Assembly (NCBI GenBank): GCA_003993805.1
Contig: RSEF01000031.1
Span: forward strand, 25,114,029-25,178,028
Direction: 5' to 3'
Source: Himantopus leucocephalus
Taxonomy: Eukaryota > Chordata > Aves > Charadriiformes > Recurvirostridae
DNA: 64,000 nt
Below are positions 37,101 through 49,859 of the stretch, in pieces. A model generated the notes under the pieces. The model saw only the letters and a program-made list of their open reading frames with translations. It made no database searches and was not told where the DNA came from. Position 1 is the stretch's first letter, and every line of letters begins with the position of its first letter. The position numbers and the translations under genes are program-made.

Positions 37101-37626
37101 TTAATAAGATTGTGAGACAGCCCTGCCAGAAGCAGCTAATACCCATAAGCCAGGCTGTGGCTGGTGATGTGAAAGGTTAGAAGGGAGCTTGTTTGCCCTT
37201 CCCCTCTGAAGTAACAGAATTTTCATATGAGTCATAACGTAGCCCACAGAATGAAATCCGAATGCTTATGCAAGTTCTTTGCTTCAGGGATTTTTAGGGA
37301 GTGTGTGCATACATGTATGTTTATGTAAGTCAAGTGGAATTTCACTCACTGTAGAGAAATTAATTATGCTAATATGCAGTTTTGTGTTTTATAGAGCACA
37401 GCTTGCAGATGATGAAAGAACAGTTGCTGTTAGAGACTATGAAACCATATATACAATTTCTGGAAGCAGCTCACCTTCAGATATTTTACCGATGCTATAC
37501 CTCTCCTCTGAATCACCTCCAAAATATGAAGAAAAAGCATCAATAACAAATAATGAATGTTCTCCATCTTCTTCTTCTTCATCGTCTTCATCTATTTCCT
37601 TAGCCACATCTGACACCAGCTCATAG
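30518..37626 (+). CDS. TMEM171: TMEM171, four-span membrane protein
   Basis: Three coding exons (30518-31148, 32827-32968, 37395-37626) join in frame to 1005 nt, 334 residues, close to the human length. Membrane segments lie at about residues 21-44, 61-77, 110-131 and 160-181. The best-conserved parts are CQFAQFLIFGFLFLTSGML and CGFLSLQIMGPLIVL. An N-glycosylation site (N-H-T) lies near residue 144, in the loop between spans 3 and 4. The cytosolic tail has VFPPPPPPYF, NPPPYHSIF and SPPKYEEK, three PPxY motifs that can bind WW domains such as those of NEDD4-type ligases, then a run of nine serines at about 316-324. The exact function is unknown. It sits between the unrecognised minus-strand gene and TMEM174, in the order known from human. 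Confidence 0.95.
31149..32826 (+). other. TMEM171: TMEM171 intron
   Basis: 1.7 kb between the donor GTGGGT and the acceptor TTTTTTCCTAG. Nothing recognisable inside. Confidence 0.8.
32827..32968 (+). CDS. TMEM171: TMEM171 middle coding exon (proline-rich tail)
   Basis: 142 nt. It enters with GT completing Gly, reads DAVMVFPPPPPPYF and later ENPPPYHSIFSDG, and leaves with GG before the donor GTAAGA at 32969. Two of the three PPxY motifs are here. Confidence 0.93.
32969..37394 (+). other. TMEM171: TMEM171 last intron
   Basis: 4.4 kb between GTAAGA and the acceptor GTGTTTTATAG. Richer in GC than the flanks in places and with many small ORFs, but I can name no exon and no repeat family. Confidence 0.65.
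37395..37626 (+). CDS. TMEM171: TMEM171 last coding exon
   Basis: Enters with A completing Gly, then AQLADDERTVAVRDYETIYT, the third PPxY motif (SPPKYEEK), nine consecutive Ser codons from a TCT/TCA/TCG tract, and TAG at 37624-37626. Confidence 0.93.
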
Positions 37627-37725
37627 AGGACTGTCAGACTTCATTTTTAAATTAAAATGTACAGTCAGATTTACAATTTTTGAATTTATTTACATTTTGT
37701 AATAAAAGCAATAATGTTGGCTGTG
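37627..37725 (+). other. TMEM171: TMEM171 3' UTR
   Basis: A short AT-rich 3' UTR with a canonical AATAAA at 37701-37706. A more distal AATAAA cluster near 39689 could serve a long form. Confidence 0.65.
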
Positions 37726-40700
37726 TCTAATTTTTCATCAAAAAACATAAATGATGAATTTGGGTTTCAAGAAATATTAGATAGTGCTCAGCTTCTAAGC
37801 AAGTAGTTTGAAGGTATTCAGTTCACTACAAGAATGTTAAATGCTCATCTTGTTCTGTTACAGCTTCGGTTTCTGTTTTTAGTTCTTTAATGGAGGCACT
37901 AAGTAGAGACCAACTTCTTTGCTTATTTTAATTAAATCTGTTTGGAGCTTCAACAAAGACATAATTAGGAATTGTTTTTATTTCTATTTTTATATTACTT
38001 TTGTGGGAAATACTTGTTTGCAAAGTTATTGGCTGTATATGTACTCTGAGAGCATCACAAATAGGGGTGTTTAAGAGTGGGACCAAATATGTTATAGAGA
38101 ACTTAAATGGTTACTTTTTGGTCTGCCTGGTAACAAACACTCCATAGCTTAATTTAGACCCTCTCTGGTCCTTATGTAAGTATAATCCCTATGAAAATCA
38201 GTTTTAGCCAGCAGCTAAGAGCCGTAAGGCAACACTGAGGATAGTTAATAAGCTAATAGTTTAACTGTGGTAATGACCGATTTCAGGGGGATTATACTAC
38301 TGTTATATATCATCATTCATGGTTTATACAAGGAGAGTTTATTTTGTGAGAGTGAGCACCACTCAGCAATGGTATCTTCCAAGTGCAGACATTACTTATC
38401 AGCAAATGGAAGAGAGGCAGTTTCGTGGAAAAGCATGCAACAGATGTTTTTAACTGACACAGCACTTGACCAGACCCTTCAGAAATACAGCCCTCTTAGC
38501 TCCTCTGTCCCTGTGTAGCCCCTAAGTTAGTGGTAGCTGCCTGCCTTTAGGGTGGAGTGACAGTAGGTTCTAGTTCTGTTTTGCGAATGTCTGCACCCGT
38601 TCCTGAACTGAAGGATTTGCTTGTAGTAGGTAAGAATAATTAGCAGGAGCTGAGTTGCTGCTGACCTTTGATGCACTATGGCTTGCTCTGAACCCTGTTT
38701 GAGAAAAATAGACCTGATTCTGTACCCAGAAACAAAAGACGGCAGGGCTGCTCTTTGGGCTTGGTTCAGCATGGTGAACTGGCCAGCATTAAAACATCTT
38801 GCGAGAGCGATCTCTGTCTTGTTCAGCTGAGTTTCTGTTCACCTGCATGCTCTGGGACCTCAGCTACACCTTAACTTGGCTTCTACCATGCTGAATTTCA
38901 GGGAACCTGGCTGTAACAGAATGCCAAGCTTTGAATTAAGCACTCAAATTCCCTCCTGTGCTGAGGGAAAGGTGATTGCTTGGTGTCATCTTTCTATGAA
39001 CGTGCCTCTCGCCTGCAGAGTTATTTAGAGAGATGTTCCAGAGTTCCTGCATTTGGCCATTTAGTTCCACCTCTACATTGTTCCCTCAGTTGTGCTAGGG
39101 CAGCTCTTTGTGCAGCCACACAAAACCAAACCAGTGAGGGAGATATATTTAGCCAGCAATAGAGCTGAGGGGCTTATGCATGGAGAGTAACGAGCAAACG
39201 CAGCACGGAGAGGGATTTAGTATGTGGGAGCTGATTAAACTGACATGACTCAGCCATGGGAAATGTCTATATGAAGAAAGGGGATCCACAAAAGCCAGCA
39301 GGCATTTTGTCCTCTTTTCTCTCAAGTGTTTTTTACCTAATGAGTTTTTCAAGGATGCTGTTCCTTGAGTGCCTTCTGTAATCCAGGCTATGGTTTACCA
39401 TCTTTTTGATTATTTTTTTTTTAAAGCTTTTGTTTCTAACCTGATTTTTAACAGTGCTGCCCACTGCCCTGCATGATTCATGCATACAAAGCCCTGCACA
39501 TGTCGAAGGAGCTTGCCCCTCTCTCTCTGGACTTGTCATGCTATTATATAGCAAGTACAGAAACCGGGGTATTTTACCTAAAAGATCCCATGAAAACAAA
39601 CACCCATGTTGGCTTTGTCCTGTTGTTTGAATTACAAATGAACACTCATTTGCTGAAAATGTTAAAACATCAAAAAGCATTTATTCTAAATAAATAAATC
39701 TTGAAATGTCACCATCTGTTTAAAAACAAAAAACAATACGTCACATCTGATTGCTGAGTGTAGAGGTATTAACCTTTTGTGCTGCCTGCAATTTGCTCCA
39801 TCAGTTGTTCCCAAGATGTACCCAAGAGACCAGACAAATCAAGTAGAGTATGTTGACTCTGAGCTGAGTCCTCTGGAACTGAAACATGACCCTCTTGTTT
39901 TTCTTCAAGGTTATGGTATTTTGATCTTCTACTGCAGTGTGTCCCGTGTGGATCACTGTATTTCTACAAAAAGCAGTCTTCACGGGAAGTATACTTTAGA
40001 AAGCTGCTGACCTGACCCTCTGGAGTCAGCACCTGAATTTCCCAGGAAGGATAGTTGTTACTTACCTCTGAAAACGAGGACTGAAAACAAAATTTCTCTC
40101 TGTATCATTTTAAGAAGATGCTTAGGAAATAGTTCCATGTATTAGCATCTTCTGGTTTTGACTTGGAGAATCATTCCTTGAAAACTCAGCGGATGTGCTG
40201 GGTGCATCTCCGTAACTTGCTCAGCACCGAGAGAGCTAACATAGCCAGCGTAACACTATTTGCCTACTGCGTTGTCGCAATCTGTTTCAGCAAGGTCAGA
40301 AAATGTAAGAGGTTAGCAGTTCTGCCTCCATCACTGAAGGCTACTGCTGGATGAACAGCATGAGTGGGAGGAATTTTTGATGTGGGGAGTAGGGGTGCAA
40401 TGTCTGTATTAGAAAGGAAGCGACACCTTGTAAAACTATAAAAGTAGCTTAAAATAATACAGAATAGCATTTTTATTGAGGAAGTGAGATACTTTACTGT
40501 CACACTAATGGTGCTATAACCCCCTTTCTGCCCTAAGGTTAGCTTAAGTGCTTGACATACAAATGCTAGGGAGCAAAGCAAGTTGGTTACTGATTCACAC
40601 TTACTTAAACAGGCAGAGTGGGAGGTAAGGATTGCTTATCCTCTGTAAGTGGAGTTAAGGTCTCTCTTCCTTGCTGCCTGCACAGACGTTGCTCTGCTTC

Positions 40701-43700
40701 TAACTGCAACACTACAGTCCTTTGGATATGGGAAGGGTTCATGAAAATATAAATGGATGCCTCTTCTCTAGGAGAAGTCTTTCTTGCTGCATCACCAGCA
40801 GCTAAAAAAAAGCTAACTAATCTGAAAAAGCTGAGATTGCACAGATCTCTGCAATGATGCAGTGTTTTTAGGATAGCAGCACTCGCTGGATTGCACCCAC
40901 CCCACCCTTGCCCTTTGTGGTTGGTAGCGCTGCATCCATCTATCCCTTTTCAGAGTCTTTTACCTCTTCAGAGTCATGGCTTGTGGGGCATTTCTGTGTC
41001 CAGGCAGACATTTTTGCCAATACCTCCACGTTTCTGCAGCGAACGTGTCAGCCGTCATCTAGGTCTGTGCTCCTCCCTCTATCACACATGCATGTATCTG
41101 GGTAATTAGGTATGGAAATACCTTCAGTTTGGTGTGCCTGCTGACAAGACAACATTCCCTGGAGCATGTAAAACCTCCCTTGCCGGTGTGGGCAGCTGGC
41201 TGAACTTGCTTTTCACAGCTTATTTACGCTTTGAGGCTGGCAGAGCAGTAGTACAGGGTGCCGGGGTGCGAAGCCCGCTCGTGGTGGTTCTTTAGGTACT
41301 GCACATACACACGTAGTTCATGTATTCCGCTAAAGAAGCCATGTATAGTCACCTTTGCAGAAAAAAAAAGCCTCTCTCAGTCAAACCATTTGCTCCTTAA
41401 TCTCTCTACAATTGAATGTTTCGTTATGGAGTGATAGTTCGTACCAACTCTTTTTAAAGCTAGTCGGTGTGCAATACCACTTTATAAGTTTCTTTTATGC
41501 GGCATCTTTTGCGTGTGCTATGACTAAGTCCCTGACTATATTACAGGCATGTAAGAAAATAAAACCTCACTGCAACAGGCTGATAATGTGAACAACTACG
41601 TAAAAATTAATAGCAGAAGGAGAGGAGAGGAGGAATAAGTGAAGGCCTGTCAGTGTTTACTAGGGTGACTCTTGAAACAGGTTAGGCAGCTGAGGAGGTG
41701 CAGAGCATTACAGAAAACCTGCTTCCAGCAGCAAGCGCTGCGGGGGCAAGTCTGCGTTGGTGACAGAAAATTGTGCAGAGGAACAGAAAGCAAAGCAGTG
41801 CTTGTGCTGCAGGGGTAAGGTCCAGCAGAAGCAGATGGGTACAAAACTGTAGTGAGATCTGAAAACAGCACCCATTCTGGAAATCTCATTCTGACCGATT
41901 CCCCAGGTTTCACAAAACTCTTTTCATTTGTTTAGGAGTAATTCCAGGTGAAAAGGGATGCATTTAGTAAGTCAGCATCTTTAAATGAGTTCCCAGAACA
42001 TACACTTACTTGGCAATGGAAAGTACCAGTGTTAAAAAATCGATGTGATCTGCTCTCTCAAGACCTTGACAGCTGCCTGAATGTAGCATTGCCACTGTCT
42101 GGGGAAGTAATGGGAGACATGGGGGGGAGGGCTTAGAGGAAATTATACCTTACAAAGAGGGGGCAGTTTACAGGGAAAGGTGTAATTTTAATTTAGATCC
42201 TGCTGCACCAAACAAAGTCTTTTCCATCCCATTTTCAAAGTTCAATTGACAAGTAGCCTTGGAAGAAACTACCTGTGTTCTCCAGCTCTACTTTGCACTT
42301 GCTCAACAACCATGAAGTCGAACCATGTCCTAGGCCAGAGGCAAACGAGTGTCAGCCATGGGGTGATGCAACACCTGACTTGGAAAACTCTGACTCCAGC
42401 CAACATCTAAGGACCATTGCGTAGGACTGAGGAAGTGCTCCAGAACAATCATGTTGCAAATAGCAGTTGCAGAGGTCTTGAATGGATGAGAGGAGGAAGG
42501 TGACACTACATCTGTATATAACATTAGTTAGACAGCTATTATGATATAATGCTGCTTTTACAAGGATGTTGGAAAGCCTAAGATTCAGCAAGAATGATTC
42601 ATGGTATGGAAAAACTTGACTTGCAGAGAGCAGTAACAGAAGTTCATTCCATTAAGTTTACCAAATATAAGGTTAAAGGTGACTTAGGTTTTGGCTAGTA
42701 CAAGGACAGCTTATCTAGTATTTCAGCCCTTTCTAATTGAGCTGTCATCATACAAAACCACTGTATTGCAAGCCCTAACACTTTGCTCAAGTGGTGCAGA
42801 GAGTCCTGACTAGACACGGTGCTGGGTAAGGGCTGATCTTGCGTGTATTTTTCAGAAAATTTGTTGGCACCCTCGGTAACAGAAGAGACATAATACTCAC
42901 TTTGGAAACTTTCCAGACATTTTTAAAAGGAGTCCAGCACTAATATTCCTCAAGGTCTATCTGCTAACAAATGAGGAAGACACATCTGCAATTGCATTCA
43001 GCATCAGTTCTGGAGGCGCCAAATTCAGTGAGCAGCCCCTTTCAGAAGTGAGCTGCTGTCACCCTGTGTGATATGAATGCACAGTAGACTAAAGGCACGT
43101 TTACTGATTTTGAAGAAGCAGTCTGAAAGGCAAGTTTTCTAGTTCTAGAGCTATTTTTATCTTATAAATCCCAGGATAAGCTTGCTTCCCCAGAGCTGCT
43201 GGTAGCAGGAAATAGCATTATACATTCTACCACCTGAGGAGTAATCTCTGTCCTGTGTGCGCTCCCCTGCCATGCTAGTCAAAACAGATAGAGTAGTTGT
43301 AGATTTTTTCCTCCTTAAGGAATCATACAAAGACACCCTTCCAGAACCCTCCAACAGCAATTACTTTAGTCTGAAACTGTTAGGGAACAGAAAATCTCAA
43401 CATTCAATTAGTCTGTCTGTTTAATATAGGGGACATATGTTCAACAGTGATGTAAAAAAAGTATCGTTGGTACTTCTAAGTACAGGATAAGATCCCTCGC
43501 TTTGCCAGGTTTAACCTTACAGGAGATGCTTTCTCATTCCTGCAGTGGCGTGCTTTTCAGGGTATGTAGGCTTTATTCAGTATAAACTTTGAGGAAGGGG
43601 TGGAGATCCCACAACAAAAAATGTCCACAATTAAGGGGAAATTACAGAGCAATTATGCTACCTTCAAACAGCTGGAAAGCTTTGGCTGGCTTGAAATAAC

Positions 43701-44332
43701 TCTTCTCCCACAGCCAGCAGCTCTCCCAGGCTGTTCAGCACTCACCACCCTGTTGCCGCTTACCCTCCCACCCACTCCCTTTGGCAAAATATCAGAAAGC
43801 CTACTTTGATATTTTTTAAACCACGGAAGCTCTGGAGTGCAGAATGAGCTGCAACAGAGGTCCAGGCATGGCTATAAATGTCACGCTTCAGAGCACTGCA
43901 AAGCACTCCCAGCAATGTCCACGCATTTTCCTGCAGATCTGGGCTGCTGGAGTGGTGGCCCAAGGAGAGCGAGAGTCGCCGCGCTGCTGTTGACTAACGT
44001 ATGCTGTCCATATGTTGGACGCATCAGCTGGCAGGGGGCCTAGGAAAAGCTGTGGTGGCTGCAGCTTCCTTTCTCTCCCATCTGGCATGGGCACAGCGAG
44101 GAAGTATCAGTGGGTGCCAAATTAAAGAAGAGGATAAACAAAGAGATAAGCAGCCATGCAAGGGCGAAGCCATTTCGGAAGTGATGGTGGTAATTCAAGA
44201 AGTCTTTAGTGATCGCTTCAGGCTTCACTTCCCAGACCTTTATTCTTCTAAGCAAAGTTTATTCTTTCACATGATGCACTCTGTTAACCATACACGCACA
44301 AAGTTCTTGTATAACTAACCTGAACCTTCGAC
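37726..44332. other. Intergenic between TMEM171 and TMEM174
   Basis: 6.6 kb without a gene I can support. Small ORFs on both strands have no protein character. I see no clear CR1 here. The segment close to 44 kb probably holds TMEM174 regulatory sequence. Confidence 0.6.
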
Positions 44333-44338
44333 TTTAAA
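44333..44338 (+). promoter_or_regulatory. TMEM174: TATA-like element of TMEM174
   Basis: TTTAAA lies 64 nt before the TMEM174 start codon, so initiation near 44365 would give a short leader. A GTTAAC motif at 44283-44288 is an HNF1-type half site, plausible for a kidney gene. There is no CpG island, consistent with tissue-restricted expression. Confidence 0.35.
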
Positions 44339-44401
44339 TGCTCTGCCGAGTCCCTTACAAGCCCCCTTTCTCTTGAGGCAGAAGATACCTTATACTCAGT
44401 A

Positions 44402-45033
44402 ATGGAGCAGAACAGCAACAATGTAGAAGATTTCTCCTTGAATGTCTTTTCTGTCACTCCTTGTCAGCCAAACAGGTCCGATGTCTTGGTGTCAGATGGG
44501 GATAAAGCCGGCGCCACTTTGCTCTTTTCAGGTGTGTTTTTGGGACTGGTGGGGATCACTTTCACTGTGATGGGATGGATAAAATATGACGGCATTACTC
44601 ACCTGGAGTGGACTCAGTTACTAGGGCCTATTCTGCTGTCTGTTGGCGTGACTTTTATTCTGATTGCTGTCTGTAAATTTAACATGCTTACATGCAAGCC
44701 ATGTAAAGAAAGAGAGGAAAATACATCAGACCTCGACCAGACTGCGAGTGGACAGTCCTTTGTCTTCACCGGCATCAACCAGCCTATAACTTTTCATGGC
44801 GCCACAGTGGTACAGTACATCCCTCCGCCGTACCCATCACAGGAAGGCATTGCTGTGAGTCCTGGCTGCCTTCACCCGGTGCTCAGCTGCTGCAGTGCTG
44901 TTTCCTCCAGCACCTCACCGATTCCCACCCCGGGCTCTGCGCACTTCTGCCCTGCCTACCCTCTGGATAACCCAGCTTTTGCTGGAGATGAGAACTACGC
45001 TACCTATCCTGCAGAGAATAACAGGAATCAGAG
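44402..45033 (+). CDS. TMEM174: TMEM174 first coding exon
   Basis: 632 nt from MEQNSNNVEDFSLNVFSVTP to NNRNQ plus two bases. The donor is CAGAG|GTACAT. Reading through the donor gives only three more codons before a stop, so splicing is required for the conserved tail. Confidence 0.94.
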
Positions 45034-46103
45034 GTACATCTTTTGAAATGGCTTAGTGTGTTTGGACACGGGCATCTGAGTATTTTAAGTGCTATGTATG
45101 GTTTCAAAGGAAACAAAAGCTAGACCAGGGTGTTCTCCTTCTTCAGACATTTTTTTTTTTCTTTGTTAGGACTATTTCTGGAGTAAAGACTATGGAGACA
45201 TACTTTTTCTGGAAAGCATTCTTATCCAAGTTAAATTCACTTATGAATCCCTTTCAATTTTCAGTCTACTAAATCTCTTGTTATTTTTGAAGATATTAGT
45301 ATATATGCTCCTGCCCAGGTTTTTTTTATGCTTATCTTACTACCTTTAGACTGTTGACCACAAGGTTATTGTACATAAAGCCAGAGGCTTCACTCAAACA
45401 CAATCACAACACATGAGTCAGTGCATAAACAGCATTTTTAAAAACAATGCAAGAATCAGTTTGGTACCAGATGCTTTCGCTCCTGATTACGCCTGGTCAC
45501 ATCATGCTCCTCTCCCACTGTAGCAACCTTCCAGCCCTTACTCTCTTCCTAGTTTTGGGGCATCAACAAGATCACTGATATTACAGAGCAGTATGAAACT
45601 GCTTTAATCAGACACTAAATAATTTTATATAGCTCTTTCCTCTAAGGAAAAATATTCTAATTATAGGAATTACTCAGAATTATATCCTTCCTAGAACACA
45701 AGTCACTTTTAGTTCATTTATCAAAGTCTGTTTGAAAAACTGCTGTCCGACCATCGTCCTCAGCAACATGTGTGACAGGCATCAGTAGGGTGAAAACAAA
45801 GGTCACCTCCTGACACTTTTATACTTCATGAAAAGAACACAGCAAATGGTTGAATCACAGTAAAACTTCATCTCGTAGCATTTTCTAAAGAAGTCAGGAA
45901 GTGCTTTGCCCAGGTAAGGCCCAGGACACAGCACTGAGGTAACTTGCATGCTTTGTGTTTGCTAAATTCTTTTTGCACCTGCCCCTCTTCCTATTTTCAG
46001 GTCAGAGGACAGTTCTGATGAGCCAGAGGAACTGCTGGAAGACTATGCCTGTGGTGGCTTGTCACCTCCACGTTATGAGGAAATATACCCACTGTCTTCG
46101 TAA
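44402..46103 (+). CDS. TMEM174: TMEM174, kidney two-span membrane protein
   Basis: Two coding exons (44402-45033 and 46001-46103) join at phase 2 to 735 nt, 244 residues, near the human length. Membrane segments lie at about residues 37-58 and 72-92; the stretches SDGDKAGATLLFSG and WTQLLGPILLSVGVTFILIA are almost unchanged from human. The block FVFTGINQPITFHGATVVQY precedes a PPPY at 141-144; an acidic SEDSSDEPEELLEDY precedes the final SPPRYEEIYPLSS (second PPxY). In mammals the protein is made in the renal proximal tubule and associates with the phosphate transporter NaPi-IIa, affecting phosphate handling. The middle region (about 150-200) is divergent. It lies about 6.8 kb after TMEM171 on the same strand. 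Confidence 0.95.
45034..46000 (+). other. TMEM174: TMEM174 intron
   Basis: 967 nt, GTACAT to CCTATTTTCAG. No feature seen inside. Confidence 0.85.
46001..46103 (+). CDS. TMEM174: TMEM174 last coding exon
   Basis: Enters with G completing Arg, then SEDSSDEPEELLEDYACGG and LSPPRYEEIYPLSS, with TAA at 46101-46103. The C-terminal PPRYEEIY matches the conserved end of the family. Confidence 0.94.
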
Positions 46104-46910
46104 AACAACCATGGACGACAAACAACAATTCTAAGAGATGCCAGCTTTTTAATCCCCGAGAATCTTCTCTTTAAACACTCGCATGATAAGCAACTGTGAG
46201 CAAGATCTTGGTACTGTTACACAGTTCAGTATCACTGAAGACATTTAACCAGTCCCTTCCCTTTCGCCCTCAAAATTCATTAGCCCTTTGCTATGCAGTT
46301 TAATAGCAGTGCTATTAATTATTTAGTAGCAAAACTATTAATAGCAAAGCTATTACAGTCAAGGATCTAAATCCATGTTAGTGTTCCCCAACAAGAAGCC
46401 TGATTTCCAGACTTGCTGAAACCAGTGTGAACTGTGAATGCACAAGATGTTTGTGGAAGGTCGTGATTGCTCCTGGACATTCAGCATCATTAGGAAACAC
46501 ATGATTTCTGCTTGATATATTTTCACTTTTGATTGCTTGGGAAACTTCAAAAGTGCTCAAGTGTCTGATCCATGAAAGTGCCTATAATGTCTTAATTCTG
46601 TCTGATTCCTTAGACTAGCTTACTCCTTCATAAGTCCAGTCTACAGATTAGACTTCCTTGGCTTGATCCACCTGTACAACCCAGTCCTGTAGACATTTTT
46701 GGAGCACCCTGCTTGAACCAAAGCATCCCAGAACAGAGGAAATACAAATAGTGACCTCTGCCCATTTTTACACAGACCTCTAAGAGAGCCTGCATGCATC
46801 AAATTCAGTTCCCTTCCCCACTCGATGGGATGCAAAGCACTGTCTCCCACCAGGAGTCCTAACAACTACTAGGTTAATGTCTTAGATTAAAGAAAAGCGC
46901 ACCTTTCTGA
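46104..46910 (+). other. TMEM174: TMEM174 3' UTR (end uncertain)
   Basis: I find no AATAAA within 800 nt of the stop. The variant ATTAAA at 46886-46891 is the first plausible poly(A) signal. A cluster of small hairpins lies at 46301-46355. Confidence 0.4.
46301..46355. repeat. Three consecutive short hairpins
   Basis: TAATAGC-AGT-GCTATTA at 46301-46317 and TAATAGC-AAA-GCTATTA at 46339-46355 are perfect 7-bp stems with 3-nt loops. Between and touching them, 46324-46340 forms a weaker version with one mismatch and one G-T pair. Confidence 0.75.
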
Positions 46911-49859
46911 AGCCTTGACAGAGGTGTGTGGTCCTACCAGTTTTAAAGGCTTTAACAATCACCGCTTCTGGCTGCACCCTCACTCTATGGGAGAGCTGTG
47001 GTGGAACTCCTCGTGAGGTCCCATCTTGTTGGAATGTGGGTCCTAGGCACACAACTCAGGCTGTAGGTCCCCCCAGAGCATCCTGGCCTCTATGGGCTGC
47101 AGTGAACTTTCTTGTTCAAGTTCAACTTTCAAGATCAACATGGTTCCAGGCATTGTATCCACAAATGGATTTACAGCTGTATCTAACAAAGGATGAGCTG
47201 CATGAGCTCCGAAATCTTGCAATCCAGAATGGAAGTCCCAAAAATCTTTGCTCGTGAGCTGTCTAAACCCCAGAGTGATAAGAATGCCATGAGTCCTTCC
47301 ATTTTTATTTTGTATTTTCACATATGCTTCAAGTTCTGCTTTTGAGTGTGCCTAGAAGTGCTGACACAGCTGGATGAGTCAGTATCTCCCCATACAGGAT
47401 CCCATCAGTTTTGCCTATCTCCCTGAAAGGTCTCAAACCAAAAGCTGTTCTCAGCTCGCACCTGCTGGAGCAGGGACCATGCAAAATGATCTAGAGGGCA
47501 ATGGTCACCATCCAAAGTTACTGAGCAGTGTGCTGCTGCCGTGTATGCAGGTCAGTATCCTGGCTAGGAATAGCGGGGCTAAAAGCAGATGTCCATTATG
47601 GAATGTGTGAACTTTCTCTTACTTGCCAACACAGCTGTCTCACCTCCTGCCAGTTGTCATTGATCTGTGATTGATCTCATTGATCTCATTCCTGAGGGCT
47701 GGAGAAGCCTGGTGTTGAGCACGGGCAGGCAGTATGGGATGTACCCATACAAGTCACTGGGTGTCCGTGCAGCCTCACTAGCAATCAGGGGACGTAGCTC
47801 TGGATGGAGAGGTGCATTCAGAACGTTGTCCAGTTGCATGGACCTACATGCTCCACAGTGATGGACATGACACTGACAGAGGTTGTATTTGGGAAACAAC
47901 ATTTAAACTGACTCAAAGCTGGATCAGCACCGGCAGCAGCAGCTACCAGACAGTGACTACAAATTATGTGCAATGTTTTTCTCACTGGAGAAATATGGGT
48001 CACACTGATTTTCAGCAGCAATGCCCTGGTGTTAGCAGGTAGGCGTGTGTAGTTGGAGAAAGGCAGGCGCTCTGTGTTCAGCATGATCTCTACGGGACTG
48101 AGTGAGAGAACAGGTCTAAAAATAAATGCAGGTTTCTCTTATGGAAATCTCTTGCTCCTCTTCCAGAATTTACATGGAGGTGAACTCATTCTCCCTCCAC
48201 AGCAGGAAACTGGAAGGTCCCAAATCCCCAGTTAGTTCCACATGGACAAATCCCTGCACTTCGCACGTAGTTCTGCTGACTCCAGCAAGCACTGCAGGAG
48301 CACAGAGGTCAGGCTTGATGGATCCAATTGCAGGACCAGGGTCAAAATCTCTACCCGGTCACCCTCCCCCACAAAAAGAAAATTCCTTCAGTCAGATAAA
48401 ACAGACTTTTGCTGCTGCTCTTTTTTTTTTTTCCTTCCAAATATGTGGCGTAAGCATGTTTCATGCGGTGATCATAGCTTTATTTTTATGACATCACATC
48501 ATACTGTCAGAGTAAATATGAGAAATCCAGAAGGTTGCACTGTGGACTCTATATTGGTTTTAATTCTGTAGACACTAAGTTAGTTGAAAGAGTCCTGGGT
48601 TCCTTTTTAGAGAGAAGGCTGAATAAATACATTTAAAAAACTGCATATTAACATGATTTTGACCCATCAGATGAATTCTGCCTGAATTCTGTAGGAGTCT
48701 TTTCATGCTGCATAGATATTTGAGAAGCTCCAGTCTGATGATATTTCCTTGCTGTACTGATTGCTGATTATTGTTTTTAAGAATAAAAAAAATATTATAT
48801 GAAAGCTTTTCTTCCTTCTCTTCCTTCCACCTTCTACTTTCATCCTTTTTTCTATTTTAACAATTTTTTTATGTTTAGGGATTTTTCGTTTTTGTTACTC
48901 TGTCCTCAGTGATATAACCATCACTGAATTCAGGTCTCAGCATTATGATCTCTTTCTGCCCTATGATGAGTGAAAGAACAAGCCTATTTGGCCAAACCTT
49001 CAACCGAGGTGAACTGACACAGCTCTGCTAGATTATACTGATTTAACTCCTCAGAGCACCTGGAAGATTGTATTTGAGATTTTGCTCAATCCACTTTTCA
49101 TTTAAACTAGTGCTCTTTAGGCAAAATTACCTTCTCCCACGTTGCCTGCAATGCTACTTCAGACCCACAGAATGATGCTTTATTATAGTTAGATGCATCT
49201 CAAATTCTAGCCGTAGCGACAGAATGTTGTAAGTGAATATTCAGCTATGTAACACTGTATGGGTTATTGGGATTTTTTCCTAATATGACTCCACTTGTAA
49301 GATTTTGACCATAAGCTGGTTAACATTTGAAATCAATAGAGAGACGGATCTATTGACATGAAGCTGAGCACAATCTCTTCATTGCAGTAAAAATTCTACA
49401 CAGAGCTGCTCTAAGATAGAGGAGCTATTTCAAAACACTAAATGTCACTTGCCAAATGCAGCTGCAGGGTGCGAATTTCTTCTCAGATAAAATCTAAATC
49501 TGCAGTCCGCTTTTCAACATCAGTTGCTGCCGTATCTGTGAGGAAGTACAGGAATACACAAGTCAAGGTTTGCTTTGCTTTGGTCTTGTAGCACTTTCTC
49601 ACAAAAGCCTAATTTCACCAGAGGTACGCGTTTCTGCTACTGATGCTCCTGTGCAAGCACCTGCATACACATACTCCAGCAGAAAGCCCGTACGAGCGGG
49701 TGTTCAAAAGTAGTAGCGCTGAAATCCTCCAAAGAGATATTTTTAAACGGAATCAGGATTTAGGAAATTGGGGTCTCGGGGGGAAAAAAAAATAAAAATA
49801 ATAAAAACCTGTAAGTGGGGGTCTTTCCTTCCAGCAAACCCTGGTTAAGCACGCAGCAG

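Noticed and set aside
46928..47257. Plus-strand ORF of 109 codons after TMEM174
   Set aside because: No conserved motif and no splice support; treated as random.
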